NCBI GenBank assembly: GCA_964016885.1
Contig: OZ024743.1
Location: 82,973,950 to 83,037,949 of the forward strand
Direction: 5' to 3'
DNA length: 64,000 nt
DNA from: Eledone cirrhosa
Lineage: Eukaryota; Mollusca; Cephalopoda; Octopoda; Eledonidae
Position numbers and translations under genes: made by a program. Each line of letters starts with the position of its first letter. Position 1 is the first letter of the stretch. Shown one piece after another: positions 32,370 to 43,723 of the stretch. The notes below the pieces were generated by a model. The model saw nothing but the letters and a program-made list of their open reading frames with translations, did no database searches and had not been told where the DNA came from.

Positions 32370-33540
32370 TATATATATATATATATTTAAAAGTTAAACA
32401 AGGTTCAATGAATAAATCAAAGAATGAGTTTTACAATAGATTGGAAGCATTCAACAGCATGGTTTTCCAGAGTTATTAATATTAATTCAAAATATTAACA
32501 AAATAGATATTCTTGTGATCAAGTATATTTTATTATACATATTTCAGAGGTACTGAGTTCAACAGTACGTCCTCATCAGATAACATAAGATGATGCATGA
32601 CATACTCTAACTTAGTAGATGGTTAAGATTCAGTCATGGTAGTGAGTAATATATGACAAAACTCAATATTTATATACCTTAATATTGAGAACATGAGAAA
32701 AGTATATAATACATACAATAGAGAGTATGCGTGTGAGACAGCTTAAAAAATACTTGGCATCAATATAACTGTTAAATAATTTAAATTACTGAAGAAAGAG
32801 GAAAGAAAAGAAAAGCATAGAGGAAGAACGAGATGAGGGGATAATATAGTTAGTAGGGGCCTAGAAAAACAAAAGAGAGTTGATTACAGAGAGAGAGATA
32901 AAGAGGAATAACTTATGTTCAGGTCTTTAGACAATTATCCATATATACAATATATATCTAAACATATCTGGTTGACCGTTAATATTCAAAATATTTAATT
33001 TAAGTTAGTTCAGAGTAATGAATAATATTTTAGGTTTTAAAAGTTAATAGGTATCTGTATTAATATTAAAGTATACTATCAAATTTAATTTCTAAAGTCA
33101 AATTTTATGAAATCAAATTTAAAGGATTTACAAACAGGAGAAAGAAAACATAATGTTTTTACAACCCCACGAAGGTAAACTTTACCAAATTTATCATATA
33201 AAATTGACAACAGTTTATAATTTAGAAAATAATTACCGTTATAATTTTTTAAGAATTTATGATTAACAATTTGAGTGCCTAAAGGATCAACAGGCCTTAT
33301 AATTAAACTTTAAAAGGTTTTAATTTTAAATTACATATATGTATTTATCAAAAAAAATACACAAAGATTATATTGTCTAAAGACTTAAGATGATGCCTTT
33401 CAAATATACATAACATAATACAATATAGTAAATAAGTTACTGAAAATATTGTTAAAAATTAATGTTTTAGATCAATTATTGTAAAAGGATCATTTAATAG
33501 ATATATACTATAAATATATAAGTCAAAACTTCAAAACTTC
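32370..33540 (-). mobile_element. Hammerhead repeat family A, second copy
   Basis: From GTTAAACAAGGTTCAATGA it runs parallel to 31101-31860 (shared AAAGAATGAGTTTTACA, TTCCAGAGTTATTAATATT, ATTTAAAGGATTTA, GGTAAACTTTA), strongly diverged after 32700. AT-rich and noncoding. The last 200 bp before the palindrome show nothing else. Confidence 0.6.
32525..32590 (-). ncRNA. Hammerhead ribozyme, family A, diverged
   Basis: Core CTGATGA (32573-32579 reversed); stem II of ten positions with one C-C mismatch and a G-U closing pair; GAAA (32542-32545); same TATGTATA stem III; stem I with seven pairs and one mismatch. Complete core, weaker stems than the copy at 31241. Confidence 0.7.
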
Positions 33541-33543
33541 ATA

Positions 33544-34110
<567 letters not shown>

Positions 34111-34111
34111 G

Positions 34112-35125
34112 CTGTGGTGGAAGGGGAGGGATCAGACCACATTGTATGCTGCAGATCAGGCCAGCACCGCATAACGCCAGCCATTTTACAAGTTTAAACT
34201 ATATATAAAGGAATATATACTGATAATATCAGTTGAAAAACTTAAATTTAGCATATTTGTGTATGTATGTTATATCTTAATATAATTCTGAATGTATTAA
34301 ATTATATCAGGGACGTTTAACATATGACACCGGTATAATTTAGGAGAGGGGAAATATTGTCAACACCACCGCGTACTTGCTATCTTAATTAATTCATCTA
34401 ATTATATCTTGTGTAACAATTATCTCGTGCTAAAGCGAAAGTTGATATTTGTGCATAACATAAGGTGAGCTACATGTTTCAGGGTAGGTTTTCCATCATC
34501 TTCATGATTAAATATTTTATTTCATCAGAAACTACGCTACATCATGAATTGGTTGTTCCACATTTTACACAGCTGTAAGAAATAGGTTTAAATCACAAAC
34601 ATCTGAACAATTAGTTTTCCGGGTCTTTCTTGACTTTACACTTGGACTTGAAATATAAAGTATGCATTATTTGTATTGTTAATACAGCAGATATTGTGTA
34701 CTTTCCTACACTCCGTAGTGAACAATTTTTATTTATTAGTACCACACACATATATATATATACACACAAACAAACATTTTCTTACCTCAACATCAGTCTT
34801 ACACTGTCATATCTATTCTTACTTTACAGTTGTGTCTACTAAGAGTTCCATTACGATCTGTAGCAGAAGAACGACTATTTTACGAGAACATCTGCTATCG
34901 GTCATTTATATTTTTTTAAACGTAGAAATAGAAATATTTTTGTCTACAATAATATATATGTACCATTTGCATTAGATTCACTTTGCTACAAGAATTCTAG
35001 TGGTGTGTAGAAAATATATTTACATTGTATATTATCCACACTTATAAATATATCTAAGAAACTGAACCATAATAGATTATAATCACAGATATTTCTCAAC
35101 TTTAAAAAAGTCTTCAAGAATTACT
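34112..35125. other. Upstream region of the zinc-finger gene
   Basis: AT-rich, no repeat family or coding recognised. A possible intron 3' end, CTTTACAG, occurs near 34836; whether it belongs to a 5' untranslated exon cannot be told from sequence alone. Confidence 0.35.
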
Positions 35126-36286
35126 ATGGAGGACGTTAAACACTTGGACATTTCTAACTCACCTGTTTCTACCAATATAGATACAATTAGACAGACATAC
35201 AGTGATGAGAAACCTTTACTTAGTGAAACATGTACTGAACAAGGATTATTACACAGAAATATTCCTGAATATAGCTGTGATGTTTGTTGGAAAACTTTCT
35301 CATCAGAAAATGATGTATCCACTCACAAACACACACATACTAAAGACAAACGGTTCTACTGTGAAATATGTGGGAAATCTTTCACTTGTAAATCCCTTCT
35401 TGTTATACACATACGTAGTCATACTGGAGAGAAGCCCTTCCACTGTGAAATATGTGGCAAATCTTTTGTCTCTAACAGTGATTTATCTAAACACAAAAGA
35501 ACACACACTGGAGAAAAACCCTTCATCTGCGATATATGTAGTAAATCATTCACTAATAAATCTTATCTTGTTGAACACATACGTACTCACACTGGAGTAA
35601 AACCCTTCCACTGTGAAATATGTGGGAACTCTTTTGTCAGAAACAGTGATTTAAAGACCCACAAAAGAAGTCACACTGGAGAAAAACCTTTCCGTTGTGA
35701 AATATGTGGAAAATCGTTTATTGAAAGTTCTAATCTTGTCAGGCATATACGTACTCACACTGGAGAAAAACCTTTCAACTGTGAAATGTGTGAGAAATCT
35801 TTCGCTGAGAAAACTTATCTTGCCAGACACATACGTAACCACACCGGAGAAAAACCCTTTAACTGTGAAATGTGTGAGAAATCTTTCACTGAGAAATCTT
35901 ATCTTGTTAGACATATACGTACTCACACTGGAGAAAAATCCTTCCATTGTGAAATATGTGGAAAATCTTTCACTGAGAAATCTGATCTTGCTAGACATAT
36001 ACGTACTCACACTGGAGAAAAATCCTTCCATTGCGAAATATGTGGAAAATCGTTTGTCATGAGCAGTAATTTAACATCACACAAAAGAACACACACTGGA
36101 GAGAAACCCTATCACTGTGAAATATGTGAGAAATCTTTCGTCATAAGCAGTGATTTAATTAGACACAAAAGAACACACACTGGAGAGAAACCTTTCTATT
36201 GTGAAATTTGTGAGAAATCTTTCACTCAGAATTCTACGCTTGTTAGACACAAAAGAACACATACTGGAGAAAAACCTTTCCACTGA
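35126..36286 (+). CDS. C2H2 zinc-finger protein with 12 complete fingers
   Basis: 386 residues from ATG 35126. Residues 1-48 are an acidic/polar leader with no KRAB or BTB domain. Twelve C2H2 fingers of exactly 28 residues follow (residues 49-384), each CxxC-12-HxxxH with TGEKP-type linkers; linkers after fingers 1, 4, 8 and 9 deviate (KDKR, GVKP, GEKS). Helix-tip residues vary between fingers (for example SNSDLSK, ESSNLVR, TQNSTLV), consistent with distinct DNA contacts. The frame ends at TGA 36284-36286, which stands where finger 13 should have its first cysteine codon (TGT in the others). Likely a nuclear DNA-binding regulator. Cephalopods have a large expansion of such single-exon genes. 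No frameshift, so I treat it as a functional gene. Confidence 0.9.
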   Translation: MEDVKHLDISNSPVSTNIDTIRQTYSDEKPLLSETCTEQGLLHRNIPEYSCDVCWKTFSSENDVSTHKHTHTKDKRFYCEICGKSFTCKSLLVIHIRSHTGEKPFHCEICGKSFVSNSDLSKHKRTHTGEKPFICDICSKSFTNKSYLVEHIRTHTGVKPFHCEICGNSFVRNSDLKTHKRSHTGEKPFRCEICGKSFIESSNLVRHIRTHTGEKPFNCEMCEKSFAEKTYLARHIRNHTGEKPFNCEMCEKSFTEKSYLVRHIRTHTGEKSFHCEICGKSFTEKSDLARHIRTHTGEKSFHCEICGKSFVMSSNLTSHKRTHTGEKPYHCEICEKSFVISSDLIRHKRTHTGEKPFYCEICEKSFTQNSTLVRHKRTHTGEKPFH

Positions 36287-36381
36287 GAAATATGTGGGAA
36301 AACCTTTGTCAGTAGCAGTAATATAAATAAACACAAACTAACACACACTGGAGGGAAACATTTTCACTGTGAAACATGAGA
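36287..36381 (+). pseudogene. Read-off thirteenth zinc finger beyond the stop
   Basis: In the same frame after the TGA: EICGKTFVSSSNINKHKLTH TGGKHFHCET, then TGA. A complete finger except for its first Cys and an altered linker, plus the start of a fourteenth. It is now 3' untranslated sequence unless the stop is read through. Confidence 0.75.
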
Positions 36382-36719
36382 CACCCTACTTCTTACAAAT
36401 CTAAATTCATTGTGCACGAACAACATGAGGAAACCTTTAATAGTTCTACAGACTTCAAACATTGCTTATCATTTTTTACATTATATTTTTAGTTGGAATT
36501 TAATTCTTGTTCATATCTATTCCTTGTCTTCGTTAAGTCATTTTTAATGTATGCAAGAAATTTTAGCAGTTTTTTTCTTTTGCCAACCCCAACATTCTCT
36601 GTTGTGTAATTAAGGAACCCTCTATCACCTAAGGTAATGCCATGTCTTCTCTTGTCTTGCAAATTTTAATGGGTAACTGTCTTTTTTTTATTGAATTAGT
36701 TTTTTATAATTCATTATAT

Positions 36720-37495
36720 AAACAGCAGCGAAACCTGGGCACTCTGCAGAGAACCCGCAAAGAAATGAAGCCTCCATGCTTCGATGGATGTGCAATAATA
36801 ATATACGTGAACAGCAAAACATAAATGAACTGCGAGAGAAAATAAGCATAAGAGGGATCAAATGCAGTGGGCAGGAGAGGAGATTACATTGATATGGACA
36901 TGTGAAGCATATGAAGGATGACAGCTGTATAAAAGGTGCTGAATCCTCAAAGTTAATGGAAGCTATGGAGTGGGTAGGCCTAGGAAGACTTGGGATGAGG
37001 TAATAAAAGCTGACTTTGCACAATTACATCTCGCTAAGGTGGTGACACAGGACTGTGATCTCTGGTTCTATGCAGTATTGCAGAAGACCTGCCCTCCATA
37101 CACATGAACTGAGGTATATATCTAGTATGCAGCACCTTCCCTACCATCACCCCTCCCATATACCTCCATTGTTGTAATCATCTCACCCCTATACCTACCT
37201 CCCCAATTCTCCAGGCATCTTCGCGACCCCCACACCACCCAAGTTCCCAACCCATAATAAATGTCACCAGTCCACACTGTAAAGTGGTTGTTTAGGTGTC
37301 ATGATAAAAAACACCCAGCCCATACTGTAAATGTGGTTGGCAGTATGAAGGACATCCAGCCATAGAAACCAAGCCAAAATCAGTGGTGTGTGAGTGAAAC
37401 ACAGTCCTTCAACCTGGATCTCTCACAATGGGGCAGCCTGTCCTACCCATGCTAGTGTGGAAAATGACATTAAATGTTGATGATGATGATCTGTA
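36720..37495 (+). pseudogene. RTE-like LINE 3' end, degraded
   Basis: Diverged copy of the LINE end at 42840-43450: CATAAATGAACTGCGAGAGA, GATATGGACATGTGAAGCAT, GGGATGAGGTAATAAAAGC and GACTGTGATCTCTGGT align with it. Ends in TGATGATGATGAT at about 37480. Many stops. 36382-36720 before it shows nothing else. Confidence 0.65.
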
Positions 37496-37496
37496 A

Positions 37497-38110
37497 CCTT
37501 ACTCTAAAGACCCTTCAAAGGAACCCTCTTTTGGCCACATGTATTCTCAGTTGTATTCTTTCAGTCATTACCCAAAATTCATGTCCATAGGCTAGAGTTG
37601 GCATGAATACCTTATTGAGATAGTGAGTTTGGCTTTTATACCTACCTCTTTCCTTTCAATGACAGAATCCTGAAGAAGTTGGTGCATTACTGCACCAGCT
37701 CCTGTAATTCTTGCACTTAATACAACATCCTGCCTTCCATCACTCATGATCACAGCCCCAAGATACTTGAATTTCTCTACCTGCTTCAATGGAACTCTAC
37801 TCACATGTAGTGCACTGTGCAAGCTTCCTTGAGAAGATGAGTGTCACAGTCTTCACAGCACTGATTTTCATTCCTGTCATGCTGCACTCAGCAACAAACC
37901 TATCAAGTGCAATTCAGAGATCAGTAACACCATGTTGAGTTAAGTAATGCCATGTCATCTGCAAATTCTAGCCAACTGATTTTACACCACTTCCAACCCA
38001 CATGTCAATCCAGTTATAAAAATGGTGACAGTATACATCCTTGGCAGAGTCTGACACCCACATTAAATGTTTTTGACTTAGCATCATTTGTAGTAACATT
38101 ACATGATAGT
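37497..38110 (-). pseudogene. LINE reverse transcriptase fragment with FADD box
   Basis: On the minus strand: GCILSPFL, a WLEFADDMALL box (catalytic FADD), then VEKFKYLGAVIMSDGRQDVV, ARITGAGAVMHQLLQDSVIE and KAKLTISI. This is the palm-to-thumb part of a jockey/RTE-type RT. Stops and at least two frameshifts make it inactive. Confidence 0.7.
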
Positions 38111-38149
38111 GTAGCTCAGAGATGAGAGTCACTCTAGGTAGAGCCACTA

Positions 38150-38400
38150 CTTCTCTGAATGGAGAGATCACAGCTCTGATACTATGAACATATGGTTAGA
38201 ATGTCTCAGGAAGAATAGCTGGGCAGATTTTACAGACAAAATCAACTAGTAGGAGACCCAGGAGTAGACCATAAGTACAATGGTTGGATAACATACTTGA
38301 GCTTGGTTGGTCTTGCTTAGTGATCCAGCCAGATCAATTAGATGTGCTTGAGGACGCTGCTCCCATGACCCTCCCAGGAATAATTTTGCAAAAGATTATT
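38150..38400 (+). pseudogene. LINE 3' end fragment
   Basis: Matches 43830-44090 (ATCACAGCTCTGATACTATG, TAGGAGACCCAGG, GATCCAGCCAGATCA). The intact reading would be VRMSQERI...LQAKPTG, a LINE C-terminus. A reversed scrap of the same text lies at 40440-40530. Confidence 0.6.
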
Positions 38401-38507
38401 TATATCTGAATCCATATATTGTTAACAAAAGAGTTATATTTGAGGAATTTGTCAAGTCTGTGATTGCAATCTTTCATCATTTTCCCATTGAAATTTCTCA
38501 ACACCAT

Positions 38508-38651
38508 ATATAATAATTGTTTCTACTTTTGGCACAAGGCCAGCAATTATCCCAGTGTATTACTGGTACTTTATTTTATCGACCTCGTAAGGATGAAAGT
38601 CAAAGTTAACCTCGGCGGGATTTGAACTCATACCGTAAAGGGCCATAACTC
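38508..38651 (-). repeat. SINE, part left of the transposon insertion
   Basis: Minus-strand SINE up to CCATAACTC. The sequence continues at 40188 after the DNA transposon (CTCTTTGCTGCAAAGCATCG to about 40240). Confidence 0.85.
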
Positions 38652-40187
38652 CACCGTGTAACAAAAAAAATGTTCTCTGTTCCTGGCTTGTAATCACTTT
38701 TTTTGTGTTGCTTAGGTCCCAAATAAATAAAAAAGTACTATTAAACAGTTAAAAGTTTGGGTTTGTAAAAATTCTAAGTTATTCATTAGAATTATTTGTA
38801 TGCTGGATTTTACGTTGTATATAAGTTTAATTTGCTTATGTTAAATGATTTTTTTATATATGTTTCAGGTTAAATTAAAATTATAAAATAAAGAGTAATA
38901 CCTAAAGCAAATTATACAAGTGCAGTAAAGTATAAAATTGTTAAAAAGTGGATTAAAGAGATTTATTGATACTGGATTTTTGCACCCTGAATAAAGGGTA
39001 AGTTGTGTTTTAAACATTCGTCTCCAGGATGAAGCAGTAGAAGTTGGTCAAGGAGGAAGTGCAGGTGACAAGTCAGAGAAGTCGACACAAACCTTTCTCA
39101 GGCTTTTACACTCTTAGGGATGGCCTCTGCTTCTGCCATGACGTGCCTGGACTGTTTGACATTATTGGTGTGCCTTTTGTGCCCAAGGAGTGGCAGCTAT
39201 TTATAGACAGCTCCACCACAAGTTTGAAGGCTGTCCTCCTCCACAATGGAAACAAGTTCCCGACCACTACAAAAGAAAGAACTGGGAGCAGCGAACAGAA
39301 TGTGTAGTTGGGACCCGGAACGTCATGTGGGAGCCACTGGTTGATCCCAGGATTGTGCTCATGCCGCCACTGCACATTAAGTTGGGGTTGATGAAGCAGT
39401 TTGTGAAGGCTCTCAACCAAGAATCAGCCGCTTTTAAGTACCTTCTTGAGTTCTTCCCCAAGTTATCTGAGGCCAAAATCAAAGGTGGAATCTTTGTTGG
39501 ACCTCAGATAAAGAAGGTGTTTGAGTCTACCGAGTTCTCCAATAAGCTCAATAGGATTGAGAGAACAGCATGGAACTGTTTCAAGGCAGTTGTTAAGGGC
39601 TTCCTGGGCAACTACAGAGCTGAAAACTACCAGCAACTGGTGCAGGATCTGATAAAGGCTTTTGGCGCCATGGGATGCAGGATGTCGCTTAAACTCCATA
39701 TGCTGGACACTCACCTGGAAAAATTCAAGGACATTATGGGCGCCTACTCAGAAGAACAAAGCGAACGATTCCACCAAGATGTGAAAGAGATAGAGCGGAT
39801 GTACCAGGGCCGCTACAGTGAAAAAATGATGGGGGACTATATCTGGGGGCTAGTGCGGGAATGCGACCTGGACTACAACCACAAATCCAGGAAATCCAGT
39901 AATTTCTGACGTGTATAAGTTGCTTTATAAGTGTTATTTGTTTTTACTTGTTTGCTTTTGATAAGCTTGTGTAATAAAATAAATATATACTCTGTTGATT
40001 TAATTATATGAACTGATAGATTTTTTTAAATGTGTTTTTTCTTGAAAAATATGAAAATTTCGAAATATCAAACTCCTGACCACAAACCCAAACTTCTGAT
40101 TAAATAATAGTGTTTTTTTATAATAATGGGATAACAAACCATGAAATGACACTTAGAACCGGGGAACAAAAAATATGTTACGCGGTG
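38652..40187 (+). mobile_element. DNA transposon, CMC (CACTA-like) group, copy 2 with both ends
   Basis: 1536 bp. Left end CACCGTGTAACAAAAAAAA, right end (reversed) CACCGCGTAACATATTTTTT; both continue into a GTTCC-like block, so the inverted termini span about 27 bp with mismatches. The 3-bp direct repeat CTC flanks it (38649-38651, 40188-40190), and the split SINE on both sides proves the insertion. CAC termini with 3-bp duplications fit the CACTA/Mirage/Chapaev group. Confidence 0.75.
39044..39909 (+). pseudogene. Internally deleted transposase-like gene, copy 2
   Basis: The first frame reads FSGFYTLRDGLCFCHDVPGL and PKEWQLFIDSSTTSLKAVLL HNGNKFP. At about 39252 the sequence jumps to DHYKRKNWEQRTECVVGTRN in another frame, losing the segment present at the start of copy 1. 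From there it is open to TGA at 39907-39909 (MWEPLVDPRIVLMPPLHIKL, KIKGGIFVGPQIKKVFE, GFLGNYRAENYQQLVQDLIK, HQDVKEIERMYQGRYSE, MMGDYIWGLVRECDLDYN). Unlike copy 1, the FHQDV codons are intact. N-terminal part missing. Family: repetitive invertebrate transposase-like proteins. Confidence 0.75.
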
Positions 40188-40244
40188 CTCTTTGCTGCAA
40201 AGCATCGTGTCCAACCCTTAACCGATACTGCCAATCCACTGCCC

Positions 40245-40340
40245 TTATAATAATTGTTTCTACTTTTGGCACAAGGCCAGCAATTACCCAGTGCATTACT
40301 GCGTCCGACCCTCTACCGATACAGCCAAATATCATCTTGT
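40245..40340 (-). repeat. SINE with internal deletion
   Basis: Tail (TTGTTTCTACTTTTGGCACA to CAGTGCATTACTG) joined directly to the head end (CGTCCGACCCTCTACCGATA). The middle is missing. Confidence 0.75.
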
Positions 40341-40556
40341 AAGTAGTTTTAATACATCCTAACACAAACACATCAGTGGTATTTAAAATATTTAAAATTC
40401 TGGCTAACTTCATTATTTATAAAACTGAGGGTCATGGGGATAGAGTCCTCAAGCACACCTTCCAGTGGGTCCTCTTAGAAGCAACAGTCTCTCATTGATC
40501 TGACTGGATCCCTAAGCAAGACCAACCAAAGCAAATATTCATATATTTCAGTTTTA

Positions 40557-40702
40557 TAAATAATTGTTTCTACTATTGGCACAAGGCTAGCAATTACCCA
40601 GTGCATTACTGGTACTTTATTTTATCGACCCCGTAAGGATGAAAGGCAAAGTCAACCTCGGCGGGATTTGAACTCAGATCGTAAAGGGACGTAACTATGC
40701 TG
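40557..40702 (-). repeat. SINE, head-truncated
   Basis: From ATAATTGTTTCTACTATTGG to GGGACGTAACTATGCTG, minus orientation. Confidence 0.85.
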
Positions 40703-41205
40703 TTAATGAGTTAATGTTTTGACAATGTCACTGACACCCCAATGTAAAGTAACAAGAAAACTTAAAATTAAAACTTAGTCACTGAAAAACAAAGCAGGAA
40801 ATCAATTCAGTAATGGACAAATGTCAATAATGATGGAAATAGTGTTGAATGTATTTCATTTTTGGAGTCCAGATTTGGTAAGCCAGATATACCAGGATTA
40901 CCAGATATATGAAGAATAAGACAAACTGGGAAATATCTGTTTTGATAAATTAATGTTCTGTATAAAAGAAACCCTATAGTTTATGTTGATTTACTGACAT
41001 GGGGAAGTCATTAAGGATAAGAATGATATTTTTAAGATATAATTACGTAAATGCTCAGCATTTGACGTGCAGGATTAAATATATGAGTAAATTTTGAGAA
41101 AATATATTTACAAGGACAAATGTAGGGTTAGAACCCAGGACCTTGTGATTGGAAAAGGAATTTTTAGTAAAATCATTGTTTTATATTTTAAAGTGTCACA
41201 GATAA
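40703..41205. other. No gene; possible SINE scrap
   Basis: AT-rich unique-looking DNA. At 41125-41155 the reverse strand has GGTCCTGGGTTCTAACCC, similar to a B box, which may be an old tRNA-derived fragment. Confidence 0.35.
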
Positions 41206-41480
41206 ATATATATATATATATATATATATATTCATCTGTAGTTTCAGAAGATCCCGTTAAGGGTGAAAGCAGCGATTCTTTGCTTAAACTTTAATCTGTT
41301 ATTTTAATAAATATATATATATATATATATAGTTTTAATATAGATGAGATTCTACAGGACTAGTCCTGTAGAATTTCATCTATATTAAAACTTTTATGCT
41401 CTGCAATGTATTGAGTACCTTACTTACTGTGGTTACCTCCGACTCAACCCGGAATAACGTACCTTTTAGCACTCTCTGTT
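41205..41480. mobile_element. (TA)n-flanked palindrome from hammerhead family C
   Basis: Short TA tracts at 41210-41230, 41315-41330 and 41481-41498. Between them TAATATAGATGAGATTCTAC AGGACTAGTCCTGTAG and back (41331-41392), centred on GGACTAGTCC. This is two inverted copies of the 3' product of the hammerhead at 26020, joined in the stem III loop. Confidence 0.6.
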
Positions 41481-41499
41481 ATATATATATATATATATA

Positions 41500-42095
41500 G
41501 TGGTAGAACACTGGAACGTAATATCCGTAGTGGTAGAGCACTCAGTCTATGGGACGAGTTAGGTAGAAGTGGTTACACAACAGTTAGTTCACCATTCCGA
41601 GAACAATTGTTTCACCTTAGCGGATCCTCAGCTCGTAATGGACATAGTTATACAGAACAGGAAGGACAACCGTACGAACGCGCATGCGCAGAAACGGTCA
41701 CTTCACTCAGGCAATACTAAATTGCGTGCGAGAGGTGTAAGGGAGATAACTGCGAAAGTTTCTAGTTGATAAGAAAATTAGGATGTTGTAATTCAATCCG
41801 GAGCTTTGTAGTTATGTAAGAGGTGTTTCCAGACGTGTGAAGAATTCATTTCTTGAGTTTAGGCAATTGCTATTGCGTAATCTCTAGGATATTTATTCAT
41901 TCATCAATACATAGTCCACACGACGGATTGCCCCTTGCGTATGGCTTGGACTTAGTGATGGCTTTCCATTGAATAGAGTAGTCTATACTTGAGTCCTTGA
42001 GGGACCATACGTGGATAAACGTCTGTCCGGGTACCTAAAAGTTGACTGATGGTTCAGGAAGCGTTCCTTAAATCGGCCCTACGCCATACCCACAT
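41500..42095 (-). pseudogene. Penelope-like GIY-YIG fragment, heavily decayed
   Basis: Minus strand, from 42095: YVGMA*GRFKERFLNHQSTF, RYPDRRLSTYVWSLKDSSI, DYSIQWKAITKSKPYARGN and PSCGLCIDE, then stops and INILEIT. YVGxA-GRFKERFLNH with the KDSSIDYSI-W and C-LC motifs is the GIY-YIG region of the family 3 type. The remainder to 41500 is 3' tail, with ACCACT repeats next to (TA)n. In-frame stops show it is dead. Confidence 0.65.
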
Positions 42096-42109
42096 AGGAT
42101 ATATATATA

Positions 42110-42810
42110 TATCATTTAACATTTATGTTTCTATGCTTGTGTGGGTTAGATGGGTTGTCATGGTATGAGACAAGTCAGGTCAAGTGACCACATCTTGCTG
42201 ATACAGATCTGTATTTTGGCTTGAGTTCTACTGCTGGGTACCCTTCCTAACACCAACCACATTGCTTTTTATCATGGTTCCGAAAACAACCACAGGTGTT
42301 TTTTGTCATGTCACGCACCTTACAGAGTGGTCTGGGTGCTTTTTATCATGTCACAAACATAACCAACTAACAGAGTTGACTGGGCACTTTTTGCTGTCAC
42401 CAACATGACCACCTTATAGGGTGGACTAGGTGTTTTTTGTTGTTGTGGCCCCAGATCAGCATACATAGTGGGCTTCGTGCTTTTTGTTGTGGCAACAGCA
42501 TTGTGGAAGATCAGGTATAAAGCATGTCCAGCTTTCATGCCTGGGTTGGGGAGGAGAGGTGTATTAGGGGTGAGAGTTTAGAGGGACGAGGTACATGGAA
42601 TATTTTGCTGGGGAGGTGTAGGTAGATGATTTACACAAACTATTGTCTTTTACATGTTTATTTCATTCTGTGCACATGAGAAGGCAGATCTTCTGCAGTA
42701 TTGCATAACACCAGAGCCCTTGATCCTGTATCATCTTTGAGAGGTTTAATTGAGCAAAGTCAGCTTTTATCACTTCATCCCAAGTTTTCCTAGGTCTTCC
42801 TCTTCTACAG
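42110..42810 (-). pseudogene. RTE-like LINE 3' end, minus copy
   Basis: Minus strand: GRPRKTWDEVIKADFAQLNL SKMIQDQGLWCYAILQK, then a 3' region with about four 44-bp tandem units (GTGGACTAGGTGTTTTTT, CACCAACATGACCACC). It faces the plus-strand copy at 42840 head to head, with about 30 bp of TA-rich DNA between. Confidence 0.7.
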
Positions 42811-42839
42811 TTTCCATCAAGGTTATATATTTATATATA

Positions 42840-43460
42840 TATGAACGGCAAAGCATAAACAAATTGAGAGAGAGACTGAACATAAGAGGAATAAAATGGC
42901 ATGTGCAGGAGAGGCGGTTGCGTTGGTATGGACATGTAATGCGTATGAAGGTTGACAGCTGCATAAAAAGGTGCAGAGCACTAGAAGTCGAGGGAAACCG
43001 CGGAGTGGGGAGACCGAAGAAGACCTGGGATGAGGTGATAAAAGCCGACCTTACCCAATTACACCTCTCAAAGGCAATGGCACATGACCGTGACCTCTGG
43101 CGTCCCGCAGTAATACAGAAGACCCCCCCACAGGTACAAGCCGAAGCTGAAGCATATAGACAATATGCCCCCACACCCTCCCACTGCAAAGTGGTCGTGG
43201 AGGAGCCACGGCAAAAAAGCACCCAGCCCACACTGTAAAGTGGACTTGTAGGCGCCACGGAAAAAAGCACCCAGCACTCACTGTAAATGACGTTGGTGTT
43301 AGGAAGGACATCCAGCTGTAGAAATCAAGCCAGAATCAGTTCCCATATGAGCAAGGCATGGTCAGCCAACCGGCTACTGCCCACAACAGGACAACCCGTC
43401 TAACCCATGCTAGCGTGGAAGAACGGACATAAAACGGTGATGATGATGATGATATATATA
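42840..43460 (+). pseudogene. RTE-like LINE 3' end, plus copy
   Basis: Open in one frame from about 42842 to 43238: NGKA*TN-like start, then LRERLNIRGIKWHVQERRLR WYGHVMRMKVDSCIKRC, GRPKKTWDEVIKADLTQLHL SKAMAHDRDLWRPAV. R-LRWYGHV-RM...GRPK-TWDE is the C-terminal signature of RTE/jockey-like LINE proteins. The 3' tail has CCACTGCAAAGTGGTCGTGG units and ends with (TGA)n then (TA)n. 5'-truncated. Confidence 0.75.
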
Positions 43461-43489
43461 TATAAATCAGGATGGTTTCAGTTATAAAC

Positions 43490-43665
43490 TGGTTATACCA
43501 TTACTCACCAGAGTACTCAACATATGGGGTAGTAGAGTATGGTTATATTATAAAGAGTCAGGAACCCGACGGCTGAGCTCTTGCTGTTTCAACAACCTGT
43601 TCCAGACTGATTGCCAAAGGCCTTGGCAGTTAACTGGCTATATCATCAGGAGGAGTTGTTTCTCC
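43490..43665. mobile_element. Retroelement terminus of the 8013 family
   Basis: CCCGACGGCTGAGCTCTTGC and AGTACTCAACATATGGGGTA match the left arm at 8050-8130 and 23860-23920, but without the inverted second arm. Confidence 0.5.
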
Positions 43666-43723
43666 ATATAAGGGCATACATTGATTATCCAATTGTAACT
43701 TCTCTCCACATAAGAATTTTTTT

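Noticed and set aside
35083..36031. Minus-strand frames across the zinc-finger gene
   Set aside because: Antisense shadows of the periodic 84-bp finger repeats.
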